This document shows positions 18,001 through 25,692 of a DNA stretch of 64,000 nucleotides, one piece after another (positions within the stretch are counted from its first letter, which is position 1; each line of letters begins with the position of its first letter). This DNA is from Pseudomonas sp. PSE14. GTDB lineage: Bacteria > Pseudomonadota > Gammaproteobacteria > Pseudomonadales > Pseudomonadaceae. The DNA is taken from positions 2,046,001 to 2,110,000 of the forward strand of contig NZ_CP115669.1 in assembly GCF_029203285.1 (NCBI RefSeq), written 5' to 3'. Under the pieces are notes generated by a model that did not search any database, had not been told where the DNA came from, and saw nothing but the letters and a program-made list of their open reading frames with translations. The translations under genes were made by a program, and so were the position numbers.

Positions 18001-18430
18001 CGGTTTCGTCCACGGTAACGGTCACACCGGTCGACTCGATGAGCGGACTGTCGGTGAAGGAGGCTGTTGCCATGATGTCACCGGACGCCGCGGTGAGCAG
18101 GAAAGTCGCGCCGGCCGAGTCGTCGGGGTTCACGTACCAGGACGTGGTGACGCTGCCGTTGACCTCGCCGTCGAGATCGCCGGGGCCGCCATCGGTCACG
18201 GACCACGGATCGTGTCCCGCGCCAGAGGTTATTTCGATCACGTCGTCGGGCGTGCCCCAGATGCCATCCGGGCCGGCGTCCGTGACGTGCTGCACCTGGA
18301 ACGTCACGGTGCTGCCGGCTGCGAAGCCGCTGGCCGTTATGGTGGCCGTGCTACCGGGTGCGTAGTCCTGCTGATCAGTGCTGACAGATGCGTCGCTCAT
18401 GGGCGATGCATTTTTCTTATGGGTAGTCAT
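12008..18430 (-). CDS. Giant repeat protein 2, probable type I secreted adhesin, paralogue of protein 1
   Basis: 2140 aa from ATG 18430 (MTTHKKNASP), with SD GGGAGAA. Same plan as protein 1: N-terminal Ig-like module with an extra insert (PDGIWGTPDDVIEI), a unique region, six repeats of about 182 aa (each ISGNQTAVPPM ... TDDTDIPDTAGPTSFA ... SGDKIYLFLESGSVVGRVG ... NIGNAFKFEDDGP) and a closely similar C-terminal region ending DLLNTDIVHGAV. The N- and C-terminal regions are clearly homologous to protein 1, while the central repeats are of a different subtype. I see no cysteine, no GGxGxD repeats and no Sec signal. Likely exported by the adjacent ABC/fusion/TolC set. Confidence 0.85.
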   Translation of the reverse strand: MTTHKKNASPMSDASVSTDQQDYAPGSTATITASGFAAGSTVTFQVQHVTDAGPDGIWGTPDDVIEITSGAGHDPWSVTDGGPGDLDGEVNGSVTTSWYVNPDDSAGATFLLTAASGDIMATASFTDSPLIESTGVTVTVDETAGLQNHTATPSPAEDDNDNDTLLTLPTAFSTRLIALGASTVTGEALSGYTGEVGNTGSNAFTINAADGGTIQDVSFTDSTGAALDGVDSGLLTLDGAHIYLYTDSTDNNVLLGRVGDANGADENGAIVFAAYIEQVPPTPEQPSGGKIWIVEYQPLQHPDATDPDDALDLSDIVFIGTSQDVTFSLANAPSGQNLFLMFTTASQQTFTDDQNVVRISGPTIIATGKDPADQSSGANITTGDTINTSQAGGPTTFGTNNQMIVEQEGIRFTFVTGARQDVTIPNLDQNEADLESNIDFTDMFNARSASFDVVQLQSGKSAVVTISAFSTAKETGNDFINGYASDDTVDITNVKVFNSTGQLIENYSGPENDSTIFITITDGVATLTGIKAGYKIEYTTTDDHNRVLVQNGAAVDAKGNNHADFDIGGFKLLQVSTATAEIGSKMIFEDDGPSISASQATVPTLTTDDTDIPDTAGPTSFANLFTAAFGQDGFKDSDHNHVQDADAITYTLGVSASGGVDSGLVDTLSGDKIYLFLESGSVVGRVGTAGGLADPLGATALTISVNASTGAVTLVQSHSVVHNDSSDPVESGASAAGLAAANLVTLTATATDGDGDTASATRNIGNAFKFEDDGPTISGNQTAVPPMVTDDTDIPDTAGPTSFAGLFDSNFGKDGFKDANDNDVQDGDAITYALGVSATGGVDSGLVDTLSGDKIYLFLESGSVVGRVGTAGGLADPAGAIALTISVAANTGAVTLVQSHSVVHNDSTDPVESGASAAGLAAANLVTLTATITDGDGDTASATRNIGNAFKFEDDGPSISGNQTAAPTLTTDDTDIPDTAGPTSFAGLFNAPVFGNDGFKDSNDDNVQDADAVVYTLGVSASGGVDSGLVDTLSGDKIYLFLESGSVVGRVGTAGGLADPLGATALTISVNASTGAVTLVQSHSVVHNDSTDPVESGASAATLAAANLVTLTATVTDGDGDTASATRNIGNAFKFEDDGPTISGNQTAVPPMVTDDTDIPDTAGPTSFAGLFDSNFGKDGFKDTDDNNVQDANAITYALGVSASGGVDSGLVDTLSGDKIYLFLESGSVVGRVGTAGGLADAAGAIALTISVAANTGAVTLVQSHSVVHNDSTDPVESGASAAGLAAANLVTLTATITDGDGDTASATRNIGNAFKFEDDGPTISGNQTAVPPMVTDDTDIPDTAGPTSFAGLFDSNFGKDGFKDANDNDVQDGDAITYALGVSATGGVDSGLVDTLSGDKIFLFLESGSVVGRVGTAGGLADAAGAIALTISVVANTGAVTLVQSHSVVHNDPTDPVESGASAAGLAAANLVTLTATITDGDGDTASATRNIGAAFKFEDDGPSISGNQTAVPPMVTDDTDIPDTAGPTSFASLFDSNFGKDGFKDANDDNVQDADAITYALGVSAPGGVDSGLVDSLTGNKIFLFLQGGSVLGRVGTAGGLADAAGAIALTISVAANTGAVTLVQSHSVIHNDPTDPVESGASAATLAAANLVTLTATITDGDGDTASASRDIGSAFKFEDDGPSLAFGNLVGTGSILPQTGYWDHSFGTDGMGTAGLDISLTSFNLVRPDAGGTIVSGIGTLNEQSPSPDANGAFHFAGTLTGDFDNNASTANTSVDYTLTAFADGSYTLDLVQGFSSTLVLSSANGSLDAGGPDPVRTLTIGTEQIVFFNAVPTAPQIGNPPNPDPDPASILSGVGIGAPDPTEAQLQTNPLPSYIGTGALNVSTSGIGINNNNLDGNTTAGINTGDESFVINPKTLLTGMKVYIDNSVGGYDPASEELYFTIYYDNGTTSGAPTKVLASDLHTEAGGQKSFTVSWDGTHLIDAVQLTMGKGTVKIPVIEFIKQTENLASDVQLSFNATVTDKDGDTATSAFTANLFANKAAGSTFDYQLVGVTGARDAFNVDLSRPENKYQVTGFDVTAGHHDAIVLNGDPASTFSINNSTNDSVVTINESGGQVTTITVVGVDLLNTDIVHGAV
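13375..16655 (-). repeat. Six tandem ~546-bp repeats inside giant protein 2
   Basis: The segment encoding EDDGP recurs near 13375, 13921, 14467, 15013, 15562, 16108 and 16651, i.e. six units of 543-549 bases (about 182 aa). Parts of units three apart (about 14274-14466 versus 15916-16108, offset roughly 1641) are nearly identical, pointing to conversion or duplication of three-unit blocks. Confidence 0.9.
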
Positions 18431-18493
18431 GACGTTCTCCCGCGCAGTTTCCATCGTTGGGGCGGGCCGTTGGCCCTGTACGGCTAGATGCCA

Positions 18494-18557
18494 CTACTAT
18501 GGGGAAGCGCCGGGATGGCGCGCATCGGCGGATACTCCCAGGCGGGATAGGAGTTTC
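18494..18557 (-). promoter_or_regulatory. Conserved upstream element of giant gene 2
   Basis: GATACTCCCAGGCGGGAT at 18531-18548 and ACTATGG at 18496-18502, matching the elements upstream of giant gene 1 in order and in distance from the start codon (101 and about 66 bases). Probably a shared promoter and activator or repressor site. Confidence 0.6.
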
Positions 18558-18666
18558 AGACTACGTGGGAGGGGAGGATTGGCAGGGGATGCGCTGGTTA
18601 TTTCGTTTCTGAATGAAAGCGGGTGCGGCGGCCACGGCTGCCGGAAACGCCTGGTCGCCGCCCATG

Positions 18667-18693
18667 AAAAAGCCCGCATCGTGCGGGCTTTTT
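18667..18693. terminator. Terminator of small acidic protein gene
   Basis: Stem GCCCGCA / TGCGGGC (18672-18678, 18682-18688), A5 before and T5 after. It lies just downstream, on -, of the 136-aa gene and upstream of giant gene 2. Confidence 0.85.
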
Positions 18694-18709
18694 GCGTCTA
18701 TGGCCGGTG

Positions 18710-19120
18710 TCAGTGCTTGGGCGTGTCGTCCGGCAGGGCGAGCAACTGCTTTTCGCGGTTCCAGTCGAAGGGCTCGCCGTTCTCTTCGGCTTCGAAGCGG
18801 CGCTCGTCGAGTTGCTGGTACATCTGCAGTTCTTCGTCGGGCATGAAGTGCAGGCAGTCGCCGCCGAAGAACCACAGCAGGTCGCGCGGGACCAGGTGGG
18901 CGATCTGCGGGTAGCGGTGGAAGACCTGGCTGATCAGGTCCTGGCCCAGGTACTGGGCGCCTTCCGGGTCGCGCGGCAGTTCGGCCATCAGTTCGTCGAA
19001 GCGTTCGAGGAACAGGCCGTGGTTGTCTTCCGGCACCTGCTCGGCTTCGCCCAGGGCACCGAGGATCATGCGCAGGTGGTTGAGCAGGGCGAGGTGGTGG
19101 TCGAGATAGGCGTTGGCCAT
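18710..19120 (-). CDS. Conserved hypothetical acidic protein (136 aa)
   Basis: I do not recognise a domain. Start ATG 19120 (MANAYLDHHLALLNHL) has SD AGAGGAAG; longer in-frame versions run through low-complexity sequence and are rejected. The protein is acidic and helical, rich in Leu, Glu and Asp, with no signal peptide or membrane segment, so cytoplasmic. In P. aeruginosa a similar small gene stands near fadE (from memory). Followed by a terminator, so probably its own unit. Confidence 0.75.
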   Translation of the reverse strand: MANAYLDHHLALLNHLRMILGALGEAEQVPEDNHGLFLERFDELMAELPRDPEGAQYLGQDLISQVFHRYPQIAHLVPRDLLWFFGGDCLHFMPDEELQMYQQLDERRFEAEENGEPFDWNREKQLLALPDDTPKH

Positions 19121-19176
19121 GGTGCTTCCTCTGGGACAGCGTCGAAACGGCTGCGGAGTATATCGGGTTTGCCACC

Positions 19177-19596
19177 CTAGGGGCGTCGCGGTCGCGACTG
19201 AATCTGCCTCAGGCGGTTGTCGATCCGCTGTTGCTGCTGGTCGAGCAGGCGTTGCTGTTGCTGCAATTGCTGTTGCTGCAGTTCGTTCTGCTGCCGCTGG
19301 ATCATCTGGTCGCTCTGCTGGCGCTGCATGTCGCGCAGCCGCTGGCTGTCCTGCTGGCGCTGGAGGTTGTCCTGCTGTATCTGCAGGCGCTGGCTTTCGT
19401 ACTGCAGGCGTTGACGCTCCATCTCGTTCTGGCGCATCTCGCTTTGCCGGCGCAGGCTGTCCTGCTGTTGCTGGATGGGGTCGATGACCGGCGTGGGCGG
19501 CGCTATCGGCCGTGGTCGACTGGGGTAGAGCCAGGGATCGGCGTGGGCGGCGCCGGCGAGCAGTATCGTCAGCAGCAGGGCAAGGCTTCGGTGCAT
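19177..19596 (-). CDS. Gln-rich periplasmic coiled-coil protein (139 aa)
   Basis: Start ATG 19596 (MHRSLALLLTILLAGAAHA) gives a clean signal peptide cleaved after AHA, and an SD GGAGAA. The mature part begins with a Pro-rich stretch (PSRPRPIAPPTP) and continues as an almost unbroken Gln/Arg/Leu helix (QQQQDSLRRQSEMRQNEMER onward) predicted to be a coiled coil, about 40 percent Gln. No known catalytic motif. An envelope structural or scaffolding role is a guess. A longer frame starting at 19677 would lack the signal peptide. Confidence 0.72.
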   Translation of the reverse strand: MHRSLALLLTILLAGAAHADPWLYPSRPRPIAPPTPVIDPIQQQQDSLRRQSEMRQNEMERQRLQYESQRLQIQQDNLQRQQDSQRLRDMQRQQSDQMIQRQQNELQQQQLQQQQRLLDQQQQRIDNRLRQIQSRPRRP

Positions 19597-19683
19597 GGCG
19601 CGTTCTCCATGACGGGATAGGTGCAGTGTGCACCCTGCGGCTGTGAGTAGCACTGCTGTGCGTCGGTAAAGCCGCAAATGAAA

Positions 19684-19701
19684 GGGCGCCCACAGGCGCC
19701 C
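19684..19701 (-). terminator. Probable terminator of fadE
   Basis: Stem GGGCGCC / GGCGCCC with loop CACA; on - it is followed by TTTCATTTG. Lies 20 bases after the fadE stop. Confidence 0.6.
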
Positions 19702-19721
19702 TCGAACGATCGCCGGATGCT

Positions 19722-22157
19722 TCAGCCGGCCTTGTCGCCCAGTTCCTCCGGTGCGAAGTCGTCCACGTCGATCACCGCGCGGCGTGCGCGTTCGGCTTCG
19801 TGCAGGGCTTCTGCTTCGTTGCCATCGAGCACGCCGGCATCGCGCGCGGCGTCGACGGGCGACTGGCCGGCGGTGGGGGCGATCTGGCCGTCACGCAGGG
19901 CCTGGCGCAGTCTTTCCTGCAGAGGTGCCGTTTCGGCGAGGCGCTCGTAGGCTACGCCGAGCTTGCCGATCGGGTCCTGCGGGTCGCTGGACAGGAAGGC
20001 GCCGGCAAGGATCGCCTGCAACGCCTGGTCCTCCAGCGGGCGGCCAAGGATGGCGGCGATCTCGGCATCCAGCGCGTCGCCCGGGCCACGATGGCGGCGG
20101 CCTCGCGGCAGCACCAGCACGCGCAGCAGGCAGGCGAAGGGGCGGTTGGGGAAATTGTCGATCAGCCCGGCCAGCGCCGCCTCGGCCTTGCACAGGTTTT
20201 CCTCCAGCGCCCAGCGCAGCAGCGGTTGCAGGTGCTCCGGGTTGTCCAGGTCGTGGTAGCGCTTGAGCGCCGCCGAGCCCAGGTAGAGATGGCTGAGCGC
20301 ATCGCCCAGGCGCGCCGAGAGGCGCTCGCGGCGCTTCAGTTCGCCGCCGAGCAGCATCATGCTGACATCGGCGAGCAGCGCGAAGGCGGCGGCCAGGCGG
20401 TTGAGCGCGCGGTAGTACGGGCGGCTGACGCGGTCCCCCGGCACCTGGTCGAAGCTGCCCAGGCCGAGACCCAATAGCAGGCTGCTGGCGGCGTTGCCGA
20501 CGGCGAAGCCGATGTGGCTCAGCAGCAGCTGGTCGAACTCGCGTTCGGCCTGGTCATGGTCATCGCGCCGCGCCAGTTCCATTTCCTTCAGGACGTACGG
20601 ATGGCAGCGGATGGCGCCCTGGCCGAAGATCATCAGGTTGCGCGAGAGGATGTTGGCACCCTCGACGGTGATGAAGATCGGCGCGGACTGCCAGGCACGC
20701 CCCAGGTAGTTATTCGGGCCCATGATGATGCCCTTGCCGCCATGGATGTCCATGGCATGGCCGATGCACTCACGGCCGCGTTCGGTGAGGTGGTACTTGA
20801 GGATGGCCGAGAGCACCGAGGGCTTCTCGCCCAGGTCCACCGCGCTGGCGGTGAGGATGCGCGCGCTGTCCATCATCCAGGCGTTGCCGCCGATGCGCGC
20901 CAGGGCCTCCTGGATGCCTTCGAAGGCCGCCAGCGGCACGTTGAACTGCTCGCGGATGCGCGCGTAGCGGCCGCTGACGTAGCTGCCGGTCTTGGCCACG
21001 CTGGTGCCCACCGCCGGCAGGGAGATCGAGCGGCCCACCGACAGGCAGTTCATCAGCATCATCCAGCCTTTGCCGATCATCTCCTGGCCGCCGATGATGG
21101 CGTCCAGCGGCACGAACACGTCCCGGCCGGAGTTGGGGCCGTTCATGAAGGCCGCGCCCAGCGGCACGTGGCGGCGGCCGATCTGCACGCCGGGGGTGTC
21201 GGTGGGGATCAGCGCCAGGGTGATGCCCAGGTCCTCTTCCTCGCCCAGCAGGTGCTCCGGGTCATGGCACTTGAAGGCCAGGCCGAGGAGGGTGGCCACC
21301 GGGCCGAGGGTGATGTAGCGCTTCTCCCAGGTCAGGCGCAGGCCGAGGACTTCCTCGCCGTTCCACTGGCCCTTGCAGACGATGCCGATGTCGGTCATGC
21401 CGCCGGCATCTGAGCCGGCCTGCGGGCTGGTGAGGGCGAAGCAGGGGATTTCTTCGCCAGTCGCCAGGCGTGGCAGGTAGCGCTGGCGTTGGGCGTCGGT
21501 GCCGTAGTGCAGCAGCAGTTCGGCTGGGCCCAGGGAGTTGGGCACCATCACGGTGGAGGCCAGATCGCCGCTGCGGCTGGCGAGCTTCATCACCACCTGC
21601 GAGTGGGCGAAGGCGGAGAAGCCCTTGCCGCCGTATTCCTTCGGAATGATCAGGCCGAAGAAGCCCTGGGCCTTGATGAAGGCCCAGGCTTCGGGCGGCA
21701 GGTCCATGCGCTGGCCGATGTCGTGGTCGCTGACCATGGCGCACAGTTGCTCGGTGGGGCCGTCGACGAAGGCCTGTTCTTCCTCGGTCAATTGCGCCTT
21801 GGGGTAGCCGAGCAGGGTGTTCCAGTCCGGGCGGCCGCTGAACAGTTGGCCGTCCCACCAGACGGTGCCGGCTTCGATGGCTTCGCGCTCGGTGTCCGAC
21901 ATTGGCGGCAGGGTTTTCTTGAACCAGGCGAACAGCCGCGAGGTGAACAGGCCGCGACGCAGGTCGGCGGCGAGGATGGTCATCGCCACCACCGCCCAGA
22001 GCAGCCAGAACAGCACCATCCAGCCATGGGCCCGGCTGAACAGGCTCATCAGCACGAGGTAGACGGCGACCAGGCCGAGGGCCTTGAGCGGCGAAGTGCG
22101 GCGGTGCGCGAGCCAGGCGACGCCGAGAATCAGGACGAGCAACCAGATGAGCAGCAT
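19722..22157 (-). CDS. fadE: Acyl-CoA dehydrogenase FadE
   Basis: 811 aa, the length of the large enterobacterial/pseudomonad FadE. It carries out the first, FAD-dependent oxidation of fatty acyl-CoA in beta-oxidation. The N-terminus (about residues 1-70) has hydrophobic segments typical of FadE and probably anchors it at the membrane. The dehydrogenase core follows: N-terminal helical domain, mid domain (CFALTSPQAGSDAGG) and C-terminal helical domain (DIHGGKGIIMGPNNYLGRAW), then the FadE-specific C-terminal domain. ATG 22157 has SD GGAGG. Monocistronic, with a terminator at 19684-19701. Confidence 0.95.
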   Translation of the reverse strand: MLLIWLLVLILGVAWLAHRRTSPLKALGLVAVYLVLMSLFSRAHGWMVLFWLLWAVVAMTILAADLRRGLFTSRLFAWFKKTLPPMSDTEREAIEAGTVWWDGQLFSGRPDWNTLLGYPKAQLTEEEQAFVDGPTEQLCAMVSDHDIGQRMDLPPEAWAFIKAQGFFGLIIPKEYGGKGFSAFAHSQVVMKLASRSGDLASTVMVPNSLGPAELLLHYGTDAQRQRYLPRLATGEEIPCFALTSPQAGSDAGGMTDIGIVCKGQWNGEEVLGLRLTWEKRYITLGPVATLLGLAFKCHDPEHLLGEEEDLGITLALIPTDTPGVQIGRRHVPLGAAFMNGPNSGRDVFVPLDAIIGGQEMIGKGWMMLMNCLSVGRSISLPAVGTSVAKTGSYVSGRYARIREQFNVPLAAFEGIQEALARIGGNAWMMDSARILTASAVDLGEKPSVLSAILKYHLTERGRECIGHAMDIHGGKGIIMGPNNYLGRAWQSAPIFITVEGANILSRNLMIFGQGAIRCHPYVLKEMELARRDDHDQAEREFDQLLLSHIGFAVGNAASSLLLGLGLGSFDQVPGDRVSRPYYRALNRLAAAFALLADVSMMLLGGELKRRERLSARLGDALSHLYLGSAALKRYHDLDNPEHLQPLLRWALEENLCKAEAALAGLIDNFPNRPFACLLRVLVLPRGRRHRGPGDALDAEIAAILGRPLEDQALQAILAGAFLSSDPQDPIGKLGVAYERLAETAPLQERLRQALRDGQIAPTAGQSPVDAARDAGVLDGNEAEALHEAERARRAVIDVDDFAPEELGDKAG

Positions 22158-22391
22158 GGGGATTCCTCCATGACAGTCCGCCGCGACGGCAACCGGCCGC
22201 GACGGGCTTGGTGACGAATGGTGCGCGGGCAGGGCGGCGGGCGTCTGCCGCTATGCCCCGCAAGCTTAGACCGCCGAACATGACCATTGGCCGCATGGCC
22301 GGACAGCTTGGCCGGATCGCCGTGCCTGCCGGGCGCGCCGGCTGGTTAGACTGGCGGCGCCATCAACGACAGGGATCGCGGAGACAGCGCC

Positions 22392-23063
22392 ATGCAGCAA
22401 TACTTGAAGCCCAGCCGCTTCGTGGATAGTGACCACCCCGCGGTGGTCGAGTTCGCGGAAAGTCACCGGGGCCAGGGCGGCACCCCGCTGGAGCAGGCGG
22501 TAGCGCTCTACTACGCGGTGCGCGACCGGATTCGCTACAACCCCTACGTGTTCAGCCTCGACCCGCAGACCCTGTGCGGCAGCCACGCGCTGCAGGCCGG
22601 GCAGTCCTACTGCGTGCCCAAGGCCACCCTGCTGGCGGCTTGCGCCCGGCATTGCGGGATTCCCGCGCGGATCGGCCTGGCCGACGTGAAGAACCACCTG
22701 GCCACGCCGCGCCTGCTGGAGTTGCTGCGTAGCGAGGTGTTCGCCATGCACGGCTACACCGAGCTCTTTCTCGAAGGCCGCTGGGTCAAGGCCACGCCGG
22801 CCTTCGATATCGGCCTGTGCGAGGCGTTCGGCGTGTTGCCGCTGGAGTTCGATGGACGCACGGACAGCGTGTTCCACCCGTTCAATCGCGAGGGCGAGCG
22901 GCACATGGAATACCTGCGCGACCACGGCCAGTTCGCCGACGTGCCCGAGGAGTTTTTCTTCGGCTACCTGCAGCAGTGTTACCCGCACCTGTTCGCCGGC
23001 AACGAGACCCCGCTGGCCGGCGATATGCGCAGTGAGGCCGCGCAACATGAAAGCAATCGATAG
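22392..23063 (+). CDS. Transglutaminase-like superfamily protein (223 aa)
   Basis: A transglutaminase-fold protein: GQSYCVPKATLLAACARHCG holds the nucleophile Cys, followed by a His (FAMHGYTELFLEGRW) and an Asp (KATPAFDIG), in the order of the Cys-His-Asp triad. There is no signal peptide, so it acts in the cytoplasm. Substrate unknown; family members include proteases, amidases and transglutaminases. ATG 22392 is preceded by GGAGAC. It lies divergently from fadE, and a GST gene follows 116 bases downstream. Confidence 0.82.
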   Translation: MQQYLKPSRFVDSDHPAVVEFAESHRGQGGTPLEQAVALYYAVRDRIRYNPYVFSLDPQTLCGSHALQAGQSYCVPKATLLAACARHCGIPARIGLADVKNHLATPRLLELLRSEVFAMHGYTELFLEGRWVKATPAFDIGLCEAFGVLPLEFDGRTDSVFHPFNREGERHMEYLRDHGQFADVPEEFFFGYLQQCYPHLFAGNETPLAGDMRSEAAQHESNR

Positions 23064-23179
23064 TCACCATCAGTGCATGCGACTTTTTTCCTGGCGCCGT
23101 TGCCGGTAGGGTGCCGTCATCCGAAGTCGCGCCCGGCGGGCGCGACGCCATCGCATGACGACAACAAGAGAGGCGCAGC

Positions 23180-23797
23180 ATGCTCAAGATCTGGGGCCGG
23201 AAGAATTCCTCCAACGTGCGCAAGGCGCTCTGGTGCGCGGAAGAGGCGGGGCTGGCCTACGAGCGGATCGACGCCGGCGGCGCCTTCGGCGTGGTCAACG
23301 AGGCGCCGTACCGCGCGCTGAACCCCAACGGCGTGGTGCCGACCCTGGACGACGACGGCTTCATCCTCTGGGAGTCCAACAGCATCGTCCGCTACCTGGC
23401 CGCGCGCTACGCGCCGGCGCTCTACCCGCAGGACCTGCAGCAGCGCGCCAGCGCGGAGAAGTGGATGGACTGGACCACTTCGACCCTCGCCGGCCCCTTC
23501 CGCACGCTGTTCTGGGGCACCCTGCGCACCCCGCCGGAGCAACGCGACCCCGCTGCCATCCAGGCCGCCCTCGACACCTGCGCGCGCCTGCTGGATATCC
23601 CCGAGCAGACGCTGGCCAAGCAGCCGTATCTCTCCGGTGAACAATTGGGGATCGGTGACATTCCGCTGGGCAGCTTCATCTATGCTTGGTTCGAAATGCC
23701 CATCGAGCGCCCGTCACAGCCGCATCTGGAGGCCTGGTACGCACGCCTGAAGGCGCGCCCGGCCTACCGTGACGCCGTGATGACCGAGCTCACCTGA
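23180..23797 (+). CDS. Glutathione S-transferase family protein
   Basis: 205 aa with the N-terminal thioredoxin-like domain (MLKIWGRKNSSNVRKALW; Ser/Asn at the usual activating position; NPNGVVPTLDDDG cis-Pro loop; WESNSIVRYLA glutathione-binding ES motif) and the C-terminal all-helical domain. Closest in style to beta/theta-like bacterial GSTs that conjugate glutathione to electrophiles. Substrate not predictable. ATG 23180 follows a GAGAGG-like SD. Confidence 0.88.
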   Translation: MLKIWGRKNSSNVRKALWCAEEAGLAYERIDAGGAFGVVNEAPYRALNPNGVVPTLDDDGFILWESNSIVRYLAARYAPALYPQDLQQRASAEKWMDWTTSTLAGPFRTLFWGTLRTPPEQRDPAAIQAALDTCARLLDIPEQTLAKQPYLSGEQLGIGDIPLGSFIYAWFEMPIERPSQPHLEAWYARLKARPAYRDAVMTELT

Positions 23798-23903
23798 GGC
23801 TTTGCCGCGTGTCGCGGAGGTTGCAATCCTCGCGGCGGACCATTATCAAGCAGGCCTTTTTCCAAAGACCTGCACATTCCAAAGACTTGCAACGGGAATC
23901 CCC

Positions 23904-24836
23904 ATGAGTTCCGCGCTGTCCATCCGTCAACTGACGAAGACTTACGGCAACGGCTTCCAGGCCCTCAAGGGCATCGACCTGGACGTTGCCGAAGGCGATT
24001 TCTTCGCCCTGCTGGGCCCCAACGGCGCCGGCAAATCCACCACCATCGGCATCCTCTCCACCCTGGTGAACAAGACCAGCGGCACGGTCAACGTGTTCGG
24101 CCATGACCTGGACAAGGACCCGTACGGCTTGAAGCGCTGCCTGGGCGTGGTGCCCCAGGAATTCAACTTCAACCAGTTCGAGAAGGTGTTCGACATCGTC
24201 GTCACCCAGGCCGGCTACTACGGCATCCCGATGAGCGTGGCCAAGGGGCGCGCCGAGAAGTACCTGACTCAGCTGGGCCTCTGGGACAAGCGCAATTCCG
24301 CCTCCCGCGAGCTCTCCGGCGGCATGAAGCGCCGCCTGATGATCGCCCGCGCGCTGGTCCACGAGCCGCGCCTCTTGATCCTCGACGAACCCACCGCCGG
24401 CGTGGACATCGAATTGCGCCGCTCGATGTGGAACTTCCTCACCGAGCTCAACGGCGAAGGCATCAGCATCATCCTCACCACGCACTACCTGGAGGAAGCC
24501 GAGCAGCTGTGCCGCAACATCGCGATCATCGACCACGGCACCATCGTGGAGAACACCAGCATGCGCAAGCTGCTGAACAAGCTGCACGTGGAGACCTTCT
24601 ACCTCGACCTGAAGGCGACGTTGACCGAGGCGCCGAGGCTCGACGGCTATCCTGTGCGCCTGGTGGATGACCACACCCTGGAGGTACAGGTGGACAAGTC
24701 CATGGGCATCAATGGTCTGTTCGCCCAGCTCAACGCCCAGGGCCTGGAAGTGCTGAGCCTGCGCAACAAGAGCAATCGCCTGGAGGAGCTGTTCGTGTCG
24801 CTGGTGGAGAAGAATCTGTCGAAGGTGGCCGTATGA
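23904..24836 (+). CDS. ABC transporter ATPase, YadG-like
   Basis: 310 aa from ATG 23904 (MSSALSIRQLTKTYGNG); the longer open frame begins in the preceding spacer. Complete nucleotide-binding domain: Walker A GPNGAGKST, signature LSGGMKRR, Walker B LLILDEPTAGVD, H-loop TTHYLEEAEQL, plus a C-terminal extension. Paired with an ABC-2 permease by an ATGA overlap, as in E. coli yadG-yadH. The exported substrate is unknown. Confidence 0.92.
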   Translation: MSSALSIRQLTKTYGNGFQALKGIDLDVAEGDFFALLGPNGAGKSTTIGILSTLVNKTSGTVNVFGHDLDKDPYGLKRCLGVVPQEFNFNQFEKVFDIVVTQAGYYGIPMSVAKGRAEKYLTQLGLWDKRNSASRELSGGMKRRLMIARALVHEPRLLILDEPTAGVDIELRRSMWNFLTELNGEGISIILTTHYLEEAEQLCRNIAIIDHGTIVENTSMRKLLNKLHVETFYLDLKATLTEAPRLDGYPVRLVDDHTLEVQVDKSMGINGLFAQLNAQGLEVLSLRNKSNRLEELFVSLVEKNLSKVAV

Positions 24837-25612
24837 GCAGCGAACTGCGCGCCAACTGGGTTGCCTTGGGCACCATCGTCTACCGCGAGGTTCGCCGCTT
24901 CCTGCGCATCTGGCCGCAGACCCTGCTGCCGCCAGCGATCACCATGGTTCTGTACTTCGTCATCTTCGGCAACCTGATCGGCCGGCAGATCGGCGACATG
25001 GGTGGCTTCACCTACATGCAGTACATCGTGCCGGGGCTGATCATGATGTCGGTGATCACCAACTCCTACGGCAACGTGGTGTCGAGCTTCTTCGGCAGCA
25101 AGTTCCAGCGCAACATCGAGGAGCTGCTGGTGTCGCCGGTATCGCCGCACACCATCCTCCTGGGCTTCGTCGCCGGCGGCGTGCTGCGCGGACTGGCGGT
25201 GGGGCTGATCGTCACCCTGTTGTCGCTGTTCTTCACCAGCCTGCAGATCCATCACATCGGCATCACCGTACTGGTGGTTCTGCTGACGGCGACCATCTTC
25301 TCCATGGGCGGCTTCGTCAACGCGGTGTTCGCGCGCAACTTCGACGACATCTCGATCATCCCGACCTTCGTGCTGACCCCGCTGACCTACCTGGGCGGGG
25401 TGTTCTACTCGATCACCCTGCTGCCGCCGTTCTGGCAGACGGTGTCGCTGGCCAACCCGATCCTGCACATGGTCAACGCCTTCCGCTACGGCATCCTCGG
25501 TGTGTCCGACATCCGCATCGGCACGGCGGTGATCTTCATGCTGGTGGCGACCGTGGCGCTGTATTTCTTCTGCGTGCGCCTGCTGGTGAGTGGACGGGGG
25601 ATGCGGCAGTGA
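24833..25612 (+). CDS. ABC-2 type permease, YadH-like
   Basis: 259 aa with six predicted membrane segments and the ABC-2 pattern (PGLIMMSVITNSYGN ... LTPLTYLGGVFYSI). It forms the inner-membrane channel for the upstream ATPase. Start codon overlaps the stop of that gene. Terminator at 25633-25656. Confidence 0.92.
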   Translation: MSSELRANWVALGTIVYREVRRFLRIWPQTLLPPAITMVLYFVIFGNLIGRQIGDMGGFTYMQYIVPGLIMMSVITNSYGNVVSSFFGSKFQRNIEELLVSPVSPHTILLGFVAGGVLRGLAVGLIVTLLSLFFTSLQIHHIGITVLVVLLTATIFSMGGFVNAVFARNFDDISIIPTFVLTPLTYLGGVFYSITLLPPFWQTVSLANPILHMVNAFRYGILGVSDIRIGTAVIFMLVATVALYFFCVRLLVSGRGMRQ

Positions 25613-25632
25613 CTGCCGTGTTGCGCTGATGA

Positions 25633-25656
25633 AAAAGGCCCCGGTTGGGGCCTTTT
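25633..25656 (+). terminator. Terminator of the YadGH-like operon
   Basis: 10-bp stem AAAAGGCCCC / GGGGCCTTTT with loop GGTT, followed by T-rich DNA; also usable by copS on the other strand. Confidence 0.85.
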
Positions 25657-25692
25657 GTTTTTCTGGCGTTTCGCGGCGGCTGAGTCCCTCTT

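Noticed and set aside
5459..18430. Long periodic repeats considered as CRISPR or satellite DNA
   Set aside because: Period is a multiple of three, reading frame is unbroken and units are 460-550 bases; these are coding repeats.
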